64,000 nucleotides of DNA from Rhizobium sp. 2MFCol3.1 (GCF_000377565.1 NZ_KB898355.1:62001-126000); one strand, 5' to 3'; positions 8,920 through 18,029 are shown, numbered from the stretch's first letter. The notes: generated from the sequence alone by a model not told the origin. Numbers and translations: made by a program.

Positions 8920-9847
8920 TTTCGCTCAGCCGACCATTCGGCCGCTGAAGAAGAAAGCCAAGGCGATGACGAGTTCGCAACCGAGGACAGTCGAGCGGAC
9001 GAACCCTGTTGCCAGGGTGGTTCTTTATGCTGTGCTTCTTTCGCTGGCGCTGTTCTTCCTCGCCCCTCTCGCGCTGATGCTCATTACCTCTCTCAGGCCA
9101 ACAGAGGACTTCCGGGGACAGTCAATCATCAGCTGGCCGGGCGCCTGGTCGCTCTATGCGTGGACGAAGGCCTGGGGCGAAGCCTGCATCGGAACGCGCT
9201 GTGTGGGCCTCAAGGCCTATTACCTGAATTCCTTCATGATCGTGATACCGGCGGCGATATTCTCCACCGCGCTCGGTGCCATCAATGGCTTCACGCTGTC
9301 GAAGCTTCGCTTCCCGGGCAGCAACCTGCTGTTCATCCTGATCGTGTTCGGCGTCTTCATCCCATACCAGGCAATCCTGATTCCGGCCGCTCAGCTTCTC
9401 GGGAAGTTGGGTCTCTTGAACACGATCTGGGGTCTGATCCTTGTCCAGTCGGTCTACGGCATCCCGATCTGCACGCTGTTCTTCCGCAACTACTACGCCT
9501 CGATTCCGGATGAGCTGATCAAGGCGGCCAAGATCGACGGGGCAGGGTACTGGACGATTTTCTTCAGCATCATCCTGCCGCTGTCGCCGCCGATCATCGC
9601 GGTAACCCTCATCTGGCAGTTCACCGCGATCTGGAACGACTTCCTGTTCGGCGTGACGTTCTCTTCGGGCGCAAGCCAGCCCGTGATCGTCGCTCTGAAC
9701 AACCTCGTCAACACCACCTTCGGCGTCAAGGAATACAACGTCGACATGGCTGGCACCATTATTACCGCGCTTCCGACACTCGTGATCTGCGTACTTGCGG
9801 GCAAGTACTTCGTCCGCGGGCTCACTGTCGGCTCCGTGAAAGGATGA
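8903..9847 (+). CDS. sugar ABC transporter permease (MalG type)
   Basis: A 314-residue permease of the MalG/UgpE type with about six membrane segments and an EAA loop (KAAKIDGAGYWTIFFSIILP). The start is uncertain: GTG at 8903 has GGAG nine bases upstream and overlaps the preceding gene; ATG at 8966 would remove 21 polar residues with weaker ribosome-site support. The long polar N-terminus before the first membrane segment (about 40 residues) is longer than usual and is the only odd feature. It ends 5 bases before the ATPase gene. Confidence 0.88.
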   Translation: MTATNDFAQPTIRPLKKKAKAMTSSQPRTVERTNPVARVVLYAVLLSLALFFLAPLALMLITSLRPTEDFRGQSIISWPGAWSLYAWTKAWGEACIGTRCVGLKAYYLNSFMIVIPAAIFSTALGAINGFTLSKLRFPGSNLLFILIVFGVFIPYQAILIPAAQLLGKLGLLNTIWGLILVQSVYGIPICTLFFRNYYASIPDELIKAAKIDGAGYWTIFFSIILPLSPPIIAVTLIWQFTAIWNDFLFGVTFSSGASQPVIVALNNLVNTTFGVKEYNVDMAGTIITALPTLVICVLAGKYFVRGLTVGSVKG

Positions 9848-9852
9848 AGTAA

Positions 9853-10998
9853 ATGGGTTCTCTTTCAATCGTAGACGTCACCCGCCGTTACGGGGCGTTC
9901 CTCGCGCTCGACAGTGTCAGCGTCGAGGCCGGCCAGGGCGAGTTCCTCACGCTTCTCGGACCATCGGGCTGTGGGAAGTCGACCTTGCTCGGCATCATCG
10001 CCGGACTCGATTATCCGACGTCAGGGGAAATCAGGATCGACGGAACCGATGTCAGCGGCACGCTGGCACGCGACCGCGACATCGCGATGATCTTCCAGTC
10101 CTATGCGCTCTATCCGACGATGACCGTCCGCAAGAACATCGAGTTCGGTTTGAAAATTCGTGGCGTGGGGGCAGCGGAGCGCGCGAAGGCAATCCAGAAC
10201 GTCGCGACCATGCTGCGCATCGATCATCTGCTCGATCGCAAGCCGTGGCAGCTCTCCGGCGGCCAGCGCCAGCGCGTCGCCATGGGGCGCGCACTCGTGC
10301 GCAACCCCAAGCTCTTTCTCTTCGACGAGCCGCTCTCCAACCTCGATGCCCAGCTCCGTACCGAGATGCGCATCGAGATCAAGCGCCTCCACCAGAAGCT
10401 AGGCGCCACCATTGTTTACGTCACGCATGACCAGGTCGAGGCGATGACGATGTCGACGAAGATCGTCGTCATGAACGGCGGCAAGATCGTTCAGATTGGA
10501 ACGCCGAATGATATCTACAATTCGCCGGCGGATCTCTTTGTCGCCCGGTTCGTGGGATCGCCTGCGATGAACCTGCTCGAAGGCACGGTGGAAACCCACG
10601 GCAGTGCGCAGGTTCTCAAGGTGTCGCCAAAACTGTCGATTCCGCTGCCGAACGGATTCGCCGTCAGCGGTCAGGCCGTGACTTTGGGTATCCGCCCTGA
10701 GAACATCACGATCGGCGAGGCACTGGACGAAAACTGCCTGGTTCTCGACGCGCGCGTTGATCTAGTGGAGCCAACGGGTGCCGACACACTTGTCATCTTC
10801 GACGTGGCGGGCAAGGAAGTGACCGCTCGCACGGCGCCGACGACCAAGATCAACGCCGGCCAGACGTTGAAGTTCGGCTTCTCGCAGGCCAACTTCCATC
10901 TGTTCGACACCAAGTCTGGAAGGCGTCTCGATAAGAAGGGGGCGACCGGAAATACCCCTCCGTCGCTCGCGGCACGCACCGCGGCTCAGGCGATCTGA
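9853..10998 (+). CDS. sugar ABC transporter ATP-binding protein (UgpC/MalK type)
   Basis: A 381-residue ATPase of the CUT1 importer class. Walker A GPSGCGKSTLLG near residue 37, signature LSGGQRQRVAMGRAL, Walker B LFLFDEPLSNLD, then the H-loop VTHDQVEAM. The C-terminal 130 residues carry the TOBE/regulatory domain found in MalK and UgpC. It closes the importer operon and is followed by a perfect stem-loop at 11015. It energises uptake by the permeases at 8023 and 8903. Confidence 0.92.
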   Translation: MGSLSIVDVTRRYGAFLALDSVSVEAGQGEFLTLLGPSGCGKSTLLGIIAGLDYPTSGEIRIDGTDVSGTLARDRDIAMIFQSYALYPTMTVRKNIEFGLKIRGVGAAERAKAIQNVATMLRIDHLLDRKPWQLSGGQRQRVAMGRALVRNPKLFLFDEPLSNLDAQLRTEMRIEIKRLHQKLGATIVYVTHDQVEAMTMSTKIVVMNGGKIVQIGTPNDIYNSPADLFVARFVGSPAMNLLEGTVETHGSAQVLKVSPKLSIPLPNGFAVSGQAVTLGIRPENITIGEALDENCLVLDARVDLVEPTGADTLVIFDVAGKEVTARTAPTTKINAGQTLKFGFSQANFHLFDTKSGRRLDKKGATGNTPPSLAARTAAQAI

Positions 10999-11014
10999 TC
11001 TGCGAACCGCTTCT

Positions 11015-11039
11015 GTCGGCTGCTGTCTGGGCAGCCGAC
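11015..11039 (+). terminator. stem-loop, probable terminator
   Basis: Perfect 9-bp inverted repeat GTCGGCTGC / GCAGCCGAC with a 7-base loop, 16 bases after the stop of the ATPase gene at the end of the importer operon. No T run follows. Confidence 0.55.
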
Positions 11040-11782
11040 GCTCGATACCGTATGGCTCGGCGTCGTTTTGGGTCAGGCAGTAGATCTTACTCGACGTTTG
11101 TAGTCGGCCACTTAGGCATCAAGTAATGTGTTCGCAGGTTCAGAAGCCTTCAATGCACGAATTTACAAGTCTCCGTGCCATCAGGCCCCCCGCAACCAAT
11201 ATTCTTTCTTTCCCCAAAACAAACAATAAAAATCTACCGCCCTACCTTCGGACGCCGGCGGCGAGCAATTCCATCAGGAAGGTAAGCAGCGAGAGCATGA
11301 GGGCGACGATGGCGCTGCCGAAGAATCGGACGAGGTTCAGTGGGCGGATGCGGATGGCCAACGCGCCGGATAGCAGATTGAGGATCGCGCAGCAGGTGCA
11401 GATGTGGGCCGTGCAGCATCTGTTTCGTCTCCTCGCTGTCCAACTCGCCGGCGTCCAGCCTTTCCACGAAATCCTCGTGACTCTCCGAGACGAAGCGGCT
11501 GCTCATGTAATCGAGGCTTGTCGGGGCTGACGCGCACCGATCGGCATCAGGCCGCGTTTGGCATTTTCGCCCTTGCCCCTTGCGCTCCACATCATCAACC
11601 GGCGCATGTTCAGCTCTGCGCTCAAACGAGGCTTCGCGCGGCTCTCGCGAACGTTCTGGCTATCCAGCAAGCTAAACTTTTTCCGGACCTCGCGCGCGCC
11701 GTCGCACGCGGCGTTCTCGGCGTCTTCGCAGCCGGACTGTTCGACGACAAAACTCCACTTCAAGAAACGAGCGACTGGGCGA
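11040..11782. other. gap with gene debris and no intact recognisable gene
   Basis: About 740 bases between two importer operons, including an AT-rich stretch at 11190-11240. The minus strand holds the broken membrane-protein gene described separately. A further minus-strand open frame covering about 11520-11860 (it contains DAENAACDGAREVRKKF) reads protein-like in part, but I recognise no family; it may also be debris. No intact transposase or RNA gene is visible. Confidence 0.35.
11242..11506 (-). pseudogene. broken small membrane-protein gene, family unknown
   Basis: On the minus strand a frame starts at ATG 11506 with the protein-like sequence MSSRFVSESHEDFVERL and DSEETKQMLHGPH. It then degrades into a low-complexity His/Arg/Pro run. 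In the next frame, from about the same point, the sequence becomes CTCCAILNLLSG followed by a clean hydrophobic membrane segment (FFGSAIVALMLSLLTFLMEL) and a stop at 11242-11244. The two halves look like one protein of about 90 residues separated by a single frameshift near 11380-11395. Flanking sequence is non-coding, which fits decay. I do not recognise the family. Confidence 0.35.
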
Positions 11783-11814
11783 TTGACATTTGTCGGATTG
11801 TAATTGACACTTGT
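11783..11814. promoter_or_regulatory. two operator-like direct repeats with 21-bp period
   Basis: TTGACATTTGT at 11783-11793 and TTGACACTTGT at 11804-11814, identical at 10 of 11 positions and spaced exactly two helical turns apart. The first also contains the small palindrome GACA-TT-TGTC. They lie about 80 bases upstream of the first gene of the importer/DhaK operon, so they are good candidates for binding by the SorC-type regulator domain encoded at 18146. They also resemble -35 hexamers. Confidence 0.45.
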
Positions 11815-11890
11815 AAAAATCGCTCCAATGGAGAGGGCGCGATGATCCGTCGATTCACCTGACCGGTGGTCGATGCTGGGAGGAATTGAC

Positions 11891-13369
11891 GTGGAATATC
11901 TTCTTGATGTCGAGGGGCTGAAGAAGTCCTTCAATGGTGTTGCGGCTCTGCGCGATGGCCGGTTTCAGCTCAAGGCTGGGTCTGTGCATGCGCTGTGCGG
12001 CGGCAATGGCGCGGGAAAATCCACATTCCTCAAGATCTTGATGGGCATCCACAAGCGCGACGCCGGGTCCATTCGGCGACGTGGTGTGGACGTGGAGTTC
12101 TCCGGCCCGGCTGCGGCCCTGGCATCCGGTATTGCCATCATCGAGCAGGAGCTCAGCCCCGTTCCGCACATGACGGTCGCGGAAAACATCTACCTCGGGC
12201 GGGAACCCTCGGGTCGTTTCGGCGGCATCGATTTCAAGACGATGAACCAGAATGCGCAGCGGCTGCTGGAGCAACTCGAGTTCAACATCCGCCCGACGCA
12301 ATTCATGATGAACCTGTCGGTCGCGCAGATCCAGCTGGTCGAGATCGCCAAGGCGCTGAGCCACGATGCTGAAGTGATATTCATGGACGAGCCGACCTCG
12401 GCGATCGGCGAGAAGGAAGCGCAGCAGCTTTTCAAGACCATCGAGCGATTGAAAGCCGCCGGCAAGGGTGTCGTTTACGTCTCCCACCGCCTGTCAGAGA
12501 TTTTCCAGATCGCCGACGCCTACACGGTGTTCCGAGATGGCTTGTACATCGGTGCGGGCGACCTTGCGGATATCGATCGTCCTGAATTGATCCGCATGAT
12601 CGTCGGCCGTGAACTCGGCGAAGAATACGTCAAGACCAACACGCCGACCGACGTCACCGGGCTTGAGGTCACGGGTTTGAGCGCGACGGGCAAGGTCGAG
12701 GATGTGTCCTTCTCCGTCAAGAAAGGCGAGATCTTCGGTATCTACGGGCTGATGGGCTCCGGCCGTTCTGAGATATTCAACTGCCTGTTCGGTCTCGACC
12801 GGATGGACAAGGGCGAGATCAAGCTTGATGGCAAGGCGATCACCGTCAGCAAGCCGGTCGACGCGATGGAGCACGGGCTTGCCTTTGTCACCGAGGATCG
12901 CAAGCTGACGGGCCTCAATCTCGTCGACAGCGTCAGGGGCAACATCGCGCTCGCCAGCCTGCCGGAATTCAGCCCTGGTTTCGTCATGCGTCGCGGCCAG
13001 GAGCAGGCTGCCAGCCAAAAGATGATCGAACGCTTCGGTATCAAGACCGCGCGCGACACCATGGCGGTGTCGGGGTTATCCGGCGGCAACCAGCAGAAGG
13101 TTGTTCTCGGCAAGTGGTTCCTGCGCAACCCGAAGGTGTTGTTGCTGGACGAGCCGACGCGCGGCGTCGATGTCGGCGCCAAGCGCGAAATCTATCGCAT
13201 CATTTGCGAATTCGCGGCCGCGGGAGGCACGGTGGTGATGATTTCATCGGAGATAGACGAGGTGCTCGGCATGTCCGACCGCATCCTCGTCATGCGCAAC
13301 GGTCGCTCGGCGGGCGTCTACCCGCGGTCCGAGACCGACGCGCAGGCGCTGGTGCATCTGTCGACGTGA
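11891..13369 (+). CDS. ribose-type sugar ABC transporter ATP-binding protein (RbsA/XylG type)
   Basis: A 492-residue tandem ATPase of the CUT2 importer class. N-terminal half: Walker A GGNGAGKSTFLK, degenerate signature LSVAQIQLVEIAKAL, Walker B VIFMDEPTSAIG. C-terminal half: degenerate Walker A GLMGSGRSEIF, signature LSGGNQQKVVLGKWF, Walker B VLLLDEPTRGVDVG. This asymmetry is normal in RbsA-like proteins. The start is the GTG at 11891, 7 bases after GGGAGG; an ATG at 11873 would include that site. First gene of the operon that ends with the DhaK/DhaL kinases. Confidence 0.9.
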   Translation: MEYLLDVEGLKKSFNGVAALRDGRFQLKAGSVHALCGGNGAGKSTFLKILMGIHKRDAGSIRRRGVDVEFSGPAAALASGIAIIEQELSPVPHMTVAENIYLGREPSGRFGGIDFKTMNQNAQRLLEQLEFNIRPTQFMMNLSVAQIQLVEIAKALSHDAEVIFMDEPTSAIGEKEAQQLFKTIERLKAAGKGVVYVSHRLSEIFQIADAYTVFRDGLYIGAGDLADIDRPELIRMIVGRELGEEYVKTNTPTDVTGLEVTGLSATGKVEDVSFSVKKGEIFGIYGLMGSGRSEIFNCLFGLDRMDKGEIKLDGKAITVSKPVDAMEHGLAFVTEDRKLTGLNLVDSVRGNIALASLPEFSPGFVMRRGQEQAASQKMIERFGIKTARDTMAVSGLSGGNQQKVVLGKWFLRNPKVLLLDEPTRGVDVGAKREIYRIICEFAAAGGTVVMISSEIDEVLGMSDRILVMRNGRSAGVYPRSETDAQALVHLST

Positions 13370-13423
13370 TCGGCGCACCGCGAATTTCTCAATACGGATC
13401 GGCATGGGAAGAGGTCAGAAACA

Positions 13424-14428
13424 GTGTCCCTTACAGATAACAAACCAACGACGGGCTGGTTCAACTCGGATCGCCGCAGGCTGCTCATTCAGGAATACGG
13501 CATCTTTCTCGCCTTCCTGCTTCTGTCCGTGATCCTGTCGTTTTCCAACGAGTATTTTCTCACGGCCGGCAATATCTCGAACGTGCTGTTGCAGACGTCG
13601 ATCAACGGTGTTCTCGCGATCGGCATGACTTTCGTCATCCTGACGCGCGGCATCGATCTGTCTGTCGGGTCGGTCGTGGCGCTCGCAGGCATCGTCAGCG
13701 CCAGCTTTGTCACGACATCGGCGACGGCAGGCATTGCCGGCGCGCCATATCCTGCGGCTGTTGCGTTGCTGGTCGGTATCGCAGTGGGCCTTGCCTGTGG
13801 CGCCATCGTCGGCTTCATCGTTTCCCGCTTCGCCGTTCCCGCCTTCGTCGCCACGCTCGGCATGCTGTCGGCGGCACGCGGCATGACCCTCATCTACGGC
13901 GGTGGAAAGCCCGTGCCGGCGCTGATCCCGGAGTTCCGCTGGATTGGCACCGGAAACATCCTCGGCGTGCCGATGCCGGTGGTCATCCTTGCCGTCGTCT
14001 TCATCGTGTCTTGGTGGGTTCTGACGCGCACGCGCTTTGGCCGCTACATCTATGCCGTTGGCGGTAACCCGCATGCTGCAATCACCTCGGGCATCAACGT
14101 CACCCGCATCCGTTTCGCCGTCTACGGTATCTCGGGCTCGCTAGCAGGTCTCGCCGGCATGATACTCTCTGCCCGCACGGGGTCGGCGCTGCCGCAGGCC
14201 GGCATCGCCTACGAACTCGATGCCATTGCAGCCGTCGTCATCGGCGGCACCAGCCTCTCGGGCGGTGTCGGTCGGGTGACGGGAACGCTGATCGGCGCGC
14301 TCATCATCGGTGTCATGAACAACGGCCTCGATCTGATGGGTATCCAATCCTACTACCAGCAGGTGCTCAAGGGCGCGCTCATCGTCGGCGCCGTCATGCT
14401 GGACCAGAAGCGAAATCAAGGTCTCTGA
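13424..14428 (+). CDS. ribose-type sugar ABC transporter permease (RbsC type)
   Basis: A 334-residue hydrophobic permease of the BPD_transp_2 family with 8-10 membrane segments. It has the family signatures GMTFVILTRGIDLSVGSV in the first half and AAVVIGGTSLSGGVGRVTGT near the C-terminus. The start is GTG at 13424, with a GAGG-containing stretch upstream. It forms the channel with the ATPase at 11891 and receives substrate from the binding protein at 14513. Confidence 0.9.
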   Translation: MSLTDNKPTTGWFNSDRRRLLIQEYGIFLAFLLLSVILSFSNEYFLTAGNISNVLLQTSINGVLAIGMTFVILTRGIDLSVGSVVALAGIVSASFVTTSATAGIAGAPYPAAVALLVGIAVGLACGAIVGFIVSRFAVPAFVATLGMLSAARGMTLIYGGGKPVPALIPEFRWIGTGNILGVPMPVVILAVVFIVSWWVLTRTRFGRYIYAVGGNPHAAITSGINVTRIRFAVYGISGSLAGLAGMILSARTGSALPQAGIAYELDAIAAVVIGGTSLSGGVGRVTGTLIGALIIGVMNNGLDLMGIQSYYQQVLKGALIVGAVMLDQKRNQGL

Positions 14429-14512
14429 CCTGATAATTCGGATCGTATCCGCGATCCGTTGGCAAACCGCGCGTCATAACGGCGACCGGACATCTCTATG
14501 GAGGAGAAACAG

Positions 14513-15499
14513 ATGAAGAAGTTGATGCTCGCACTTATCGCCAGTGCGGCGATCCTGACTGCGCCTGCCATGGCCCAGGAAAAGAAGCTGAAGATCGGCG
14601 CCACGACATACGGCCTGAATGCCGAGTTTATGCAGATCTGGTCTGCCGCGCTGAAGCAGCACCCGGCAGTGAAGAGCGGTCAGGTCGAACTGACGGTGTT
14701 CGATGGCCGCTATGACGCGCTGGTCCAGCAGGAACAGTTCAACACCATGATCACGCAGAAGTTCGACGCGATCATCTTCGTGCCGATGGATATCGAAGCC
14801 GGTGCTGCTGCCGTTCAGGCCGCTCATGATGCCGGCATCCCTGTTGTCGGCTCCAACGCCCGCGTCAACTCCGACCTCTTGACCTCCTATGTCGGCTCGA
14901 ACGACGTGGAAGCCGGCGAACTCGAAGCCAAGGCTGTTCTCGACAAGATGGGTTGCAAGGGCAACCTCGTCATCCTAGAAGGCCCGATCGGACAGTCCGG
15001 CCAGATCCAGCGCCTTGAAGGCAATGAAAAGGCGCTCAAGGCGTGCCCCGACGTCAAGGTTCTCGAAAAGCAGACGGCCAATTGGTCGCGCGCCGAAGCC
15101 CAGACGTTGATGGAAAACTGGCTGACGTCGCATCCGGGCCAGATCAACGGCGTTATCGGCCAGAACGACGAAATGGCGCTAGGCGCCATCGAGGCGATCA
15201 AGGCTGCGAACCTGAAGGTTGAAGACTTCGCAATCGCCGGCGTCGACGGCGTCACCGATGCCATCAATGCCGTCAAGCGCGGCGAAATGGCCTCGATCCT
15301 GCAGGATGCCAACGCACAGGCACAAGGCGCGCTCGACGTCGCCATCAAGGCCGCGAACAAGGACGCAAAGCCGGAATCGGCGATCTGGACCCAGTATCCG
15401 GAAATGAAGTGGGAAGATGGCGCCTCCAAGGACTACCTCGTTCCCTGGACGCCGGTCACCAAGGAAAACGCCGACAAGCTGCTCGAATCCCGCAAGTAA
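14513..15499 (+). CDS. ribose-type sugar ABC transporter substrate-binding protein (RbsB type)
   Basis: A 328-residue periplasmic binding protein. Signal peptide MKKLMLALIASAAILTAPAMA with cleavage expected after AMA, before QEKKLKIG. The mature domain is a Peripla_BP_4 fold with the typical QEQFNTMITQKFDAIIFVP segment and the GVDGVTDAINAV segment near residue 245. The ATG at 14513 follows GGAGG; an ATG at 14498 lies before that site. A stem-loop follows at 15514. Neighbouring polyol/ketose enzymes suggest a tetritol or similar ligand (inference). Confidence 0.9.
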   Translation: MKKLMLALIASAAILTAPAMAQEKKLKIGATTYGLNAEFMQIWSAALKQHPAVKSGQVELTVFDGRYDALVQQEQFNTMITQKFDAIIFVPMDIEAGAAAVQAAHDAGIPVVGSNARVNSDLLTSYVGSNDVEAGELEAKAVLDKMGCKGNLVILEGPIGQSGQIQRLEGNEKALKACPDVKVLEKQTANWSRAEAQTLMENWLTSHPGQINGVIGQNDEMALGAIEAIKAANLKVEDFAIAGVDGVTDAINAVKRGEMASILQDANAQAQGALDVAIKAANKDAKPESAIWTQYPEMKWEDGASKDYLVPWTPVTKENADKLLESRK

Positions 15500-15513
15500 C
15501 GAACGCAAAGCCG

Positions 15514-15532
15514 GGGCGGCATCATGCCGCCC
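15514..15532 (+). other. intra-operon stem-loop after binding-protein gene
   Basis: GGGCGGC / GCCGCCC, 7-bp perfect stem with a 5-base loop (ATCAT), 14 bases after the stop of the binding-protein gene. Same position and shape as the hairpins at 7977, 23618 and 37915. Confidence 0.5.
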
Positions 15533-15561
15533 TAGCATCCACATCGCAAGGGCTTGAAGAG

Positions 15562-16335
15562 ATGACAGACACTGCTCCCCAGATTGACCTCAATTTCCCC
15601 CTGACAGGCAAGATCGCCGTCGTGACTGGCGCCGCATCCGGGATCGGTTCGGCGATCTCCGACGCGCTGACGGCAAAAGGCGCCACGGTGGCCGTGCTCG
15701 ATATCAATGCCGATATCGCCGCTGCCAAGGCGACCGCGCTCGGTGGTGGTGCCAAATCCTTCGTCTGTGACGTCTCCCAGCCGGACTCGGTCAATCGCGC
15801 CATATCGGACGTCGTCGCCGCGTTCGGCCGCATCGACATTGCGGTCAACAGCGCCGGCGTGGTCTTCCTGGCGCCCGCCGAAGACCTGTCGCTCGATTAC
15901 TGGGACAAGACGATCAACATCAATCTCAAGGGCAGCTTTCTCGTCACCCAGGCTGTCGGCCGCGCCATGATCGCTGCAGGAAACGGCGGCAAGATCATCA
16001 ACCTCGCGTCGCAGGCAGGCACGGTCGCGATCGAGGAGCACGTCGCCTACTGTGCCTCGAAATTCGGCGTTGTCGGCATGTCGAAGACCTTCGCCGCCGA
16101 ATGGGGCAAGTATGGGATTACCGTCAACACCATCTCGCCGACCGTGGTTCTGACCGAACTCGGCAAGAAGGCCTGGGCCGGTGAAAAGGGAGAGGCCGCC
16201 AAGAAGCGCATTCCCACCGGCCGCTTCGCCTATCCCGAAGAGATCGCTGCCGCCGCCGTCTTCCTGGTTTCGGACGGCGCGAACATGATCAACGGCGCCG
16301 ATCTTCTGATCGATGGCGGCTACACAATTCTCTGA
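15562..16335 (+). CDS. SDR family oxidoreductase, probable polyol dehydrogenase
   Basis: A 257-residue classical SDR. Nucleotide loop TGAASGIGSA, then NSAGVV, and active-site Tyr163/Lys167 in YCASK with catalytic Ser upstream in NLASQAG. A second conserved element, NTISPT, follows in place of the usual N-x-[IV]-x-PG. ATG at 15562 follows GAAGAG. It sits between a CUT2 importer and DhaK-family kinases; in Mycobacterium smegmatis tetritol pathways an SDR oxidises the polyol to erythrulose before a DhaK-family kinase acts. That analogy suggests polyol-to-ketose oxidation here, but the substrate is not proven. Confidence 0.85.
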   Translation: MTDTAPQIDLNFPLTGKIAVVTGAASGIGSAISDALTAKGATVAVLDINADIAAAKATALGGGAKSFVCDVSQPDSVNRAISDVVAAFGRIDIAVNSAGVVFLAPAEDLSLDYWDKTININLKGSFLVTQAVGRAMIAAGNGGKIINLASQAGTVAIEEHVAYCASKFGVVGMSKTFAAEWGKYGITVNTISPTVVLTELGKKAWAGEKGEAAKKRIPTGRFAYPEEIAAAAVFLVSDGANMINGADLLIDGGYTIL

Positions 16336-16368
16336 GCCGAAGCGCCAGGACATTTTCAAGGAGACTTC

Positions 16369-17361
16369 ATGCAACGGTTCGTCAACAATCCCGATCTCGT
16401 CGTCGAGGATACAGTCAAGGGTTTCATCAAGGCCCATTCCGATATCGTGCGGCTTGCCGAAAATCCGCGCGTCGTTGTCGCCAAGAACGCTCCGGTGAGC
16501 GGCAAGGTCGGCGTGATCACCGGCGGTGGCTCCGGCCACGAGCCCGGCTTCATGGGCTACACCGGCAAGAACATGCTGGATGCCGTTGCCGTCGGCGAAT
16601 TGTTCTCTTCCCCGACCGCCAAGAGCTTCCATGATGCCATTCGCGCGGCTGACGGCGGGGCAGGCGTGGTCTGCCTCTACGGCAATTATGCCGGCGACAA
16701 TATGAACGTGAAGATGGCGACGAAGCTCGCCGCCAAGGACGGTATCGAGGTCGCGACCGTCGTTGCCAATGACGACGTCTGCTCGGCGCCGCTGTCGGAG
16801 CGCGAAAAGCGCCGCGGCGTTGCCGGCGAAATCTTCATGTGGAAGATCGGCAGCGCCAAGGCGACGCAGGGCGGCAGTCTCGAAGAGGTGCGAGCCGCCG
16901 CGCAAAAGGCGATCGACAACTGCCGCTCGATCGGTGTCGGCCTCGGCCCGTGCACTTTGCCGGCCGTCGGTCATCCGAACTTCCAGATCGAGCCGGGTAC
17001 GATGGAGGTCGGTATCGGCCATCACGGTGAGCCTGGTGTACGCGTCGAGCCGCTCAAGCCGGCGGCGGACGTCGCCAAGGATATGTGCAAGATCGTTCTT
17101 GATGATCATAACCTTCCCGCCGGCACGGAGGTTGCGGTCCTTGTCTCGGGGCTGGGCGCCACACCGCTCAACGAACTTTATATCCTGAACGACACCATCG
17201 AGAGCGAGATCACCGGCCGGGGCCTCGTCGTCTACAAGACTTATGTCGGCAACTATTTCACATCGCTTGAAATGGTCGGCGCGACGTTGACGGTTTTTGC
17301 GCTCGATGCCGAGACCAAGCCGCTTCTCGACCTCGAAACGTCCTGCACAATCTTGCTCTGA
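16369..17361 (+). CDS. dhaK: dihydroxyacetone kinase subunit DhaK family protein
   Basis: A 330-residue full-length DhaK domain. It has GGGSGHEPGFMGY (substrate-site His), NYAGDNMN (catalytic Asp region) and IGHHGEPG, in which H219 matches the His that binds the ketose covalently (His218 in E. coli DhaK). Family role: present a short ketose (dihydroxyacetone or a tetrulose) for phosphorylation by DhaL-bound nucleotide. DhaL follows 11 bases later. No PTS-type DhaM is seen in the operon, so the phosphate donor is more likely ATP. GGAG precedes the ATG. Confidence 0.92.
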   Translation: MQRFVNNPDLVVEDTVKGFIKAHSDIVRLAENPRVVVAKNAPVSGKVGVITGGGSGHEPGFMGYTGKNMLDAVAVGELFSSPTAKSFHDAIRAADGGAGVVCLYGNYAGDNMNVKMATKLAAKDGIEVATVVANDDVCSAPLSEREKRRGVAGEIFMWKIGSAKATQGGSLEEVRAAAQKAIDNCRSIGVGLGPCTLPAVGHPNFQIEPGTMEVGIGHHGEPGVRVEPLKPAADVAKDMCKIVLDDHNLPAGTEVAVLVSGLGATPLNELYILNDTIESEITGRGLVVYKTYVGNYFTSLEMVGATLTVFALDAETKPLLDLETSCTILL

Positions 17362-17372
17362 GGAACGCTGAC

Positions 17373-18020
17373 ATGCAAACTTTCAAGAACGCCTCGGCGG
17401 GTGCGATCGTCCTTTCGCTGGCGGAACGCATCATCGAAAATCGGGCCTATCTCAGCGAGATCGACGGCAAGATCGGCGATGGCGACCACGGGGTCAATAT
17501 GGCCAAGGGCTTTGGCATGGCGGCGGAGCGGCTGAAGGGGCAGGACCCCTCGCTCAGTGGTGCCTTTGAAACGCTCGGCACGCTGCTGATGACGGAGATC
17601 GGCGGCTCGATGGGTCCGCTTTATGGGGTGATGTTCACCGAATTTGGTGAGACGCTCGAAGGCAAGGATGCCGTCGATGCCAGGCTGTTCAGCCAGATGC
17701 TGCATGCCGGTCTGGATGGCATTCAGTCGATCGGGTCGGCCAAGGTCGGCGACAAGACGCTGATCGATGCCTTCGTCCCGGCAGTGAATGCCTTCGACGA
17801 GGCCACAGCGTCTGGAAAGTCCTTCGCGGACGCGCTCGCTGCCTTGGCTGACGCTGCCGAAAAGGGACGCGATTCGACAATCGACCTGGTCGCGAAAATT
17901 GGCCGCGCCAGCCGTCTCGGTGAGCGGTCGCTCGGCATTCTCGACGCCGGCGCCACCTCCTGCGCTCTCATTCTGAAGGAGATTTCCGTGGGCGTCTCTT
18001 CTCGCCTGGAAAACGCTTGA
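17373..18020 (+). CDS. dhaL: dihydroxyacetone kinase subunit DhaL family protein
   Basis: A 215-residue DhaL (Dak2) protein, the nucleotide-binding partner of DhaK. The Mg-nucleotide Asp cluster is in IDGKIGDGDHGVNM near residue 32; GGSMGPLYG and GDKTLIDAF follow, and ASRLGERSLGILDAGA closes the domain. Directly downstream of the dhaK at 16369, so the two should form one kinase. Followed by a gap of 125 bases with stem-loop potential, then the regulator-kinase fusion. Confidence 0.92.
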   Translation: MQTFKNASAGAIVLSLAERIIENRAYLSEIDGKIGDGDHGVNMAKGFGMAAERLKGQDPSLSGAFETLGTLLMTEIGGSMGPLYGVMFTEFGETLEGKDAVDARLFSQMLHAGLDGIQSIGSAKVGDKTLIDAFVPAVNAFDEATASGKSFADALAALADAAEKGRDSTIDLVAKIGRASRLGERSLGILDAGATSCALILKEISVGVSSRLENA

Positions 18021-18029
18021 TATCGCAGT

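Noticed and set aside
11558..11803. Plus-strand open frame in the gap before the CUT2 importer
   Set aside because: Looks like an antisense reading of possible debris on the minus strand; no ribosome site or family.
15532..17109. Long minus-strand open frame opposite the SDR and dhaK genes
   Set aside because: It mirrors the codon pattern of strongly supported plus-strand genes in GC-rich DNA, has no family motif and no ribosome site.
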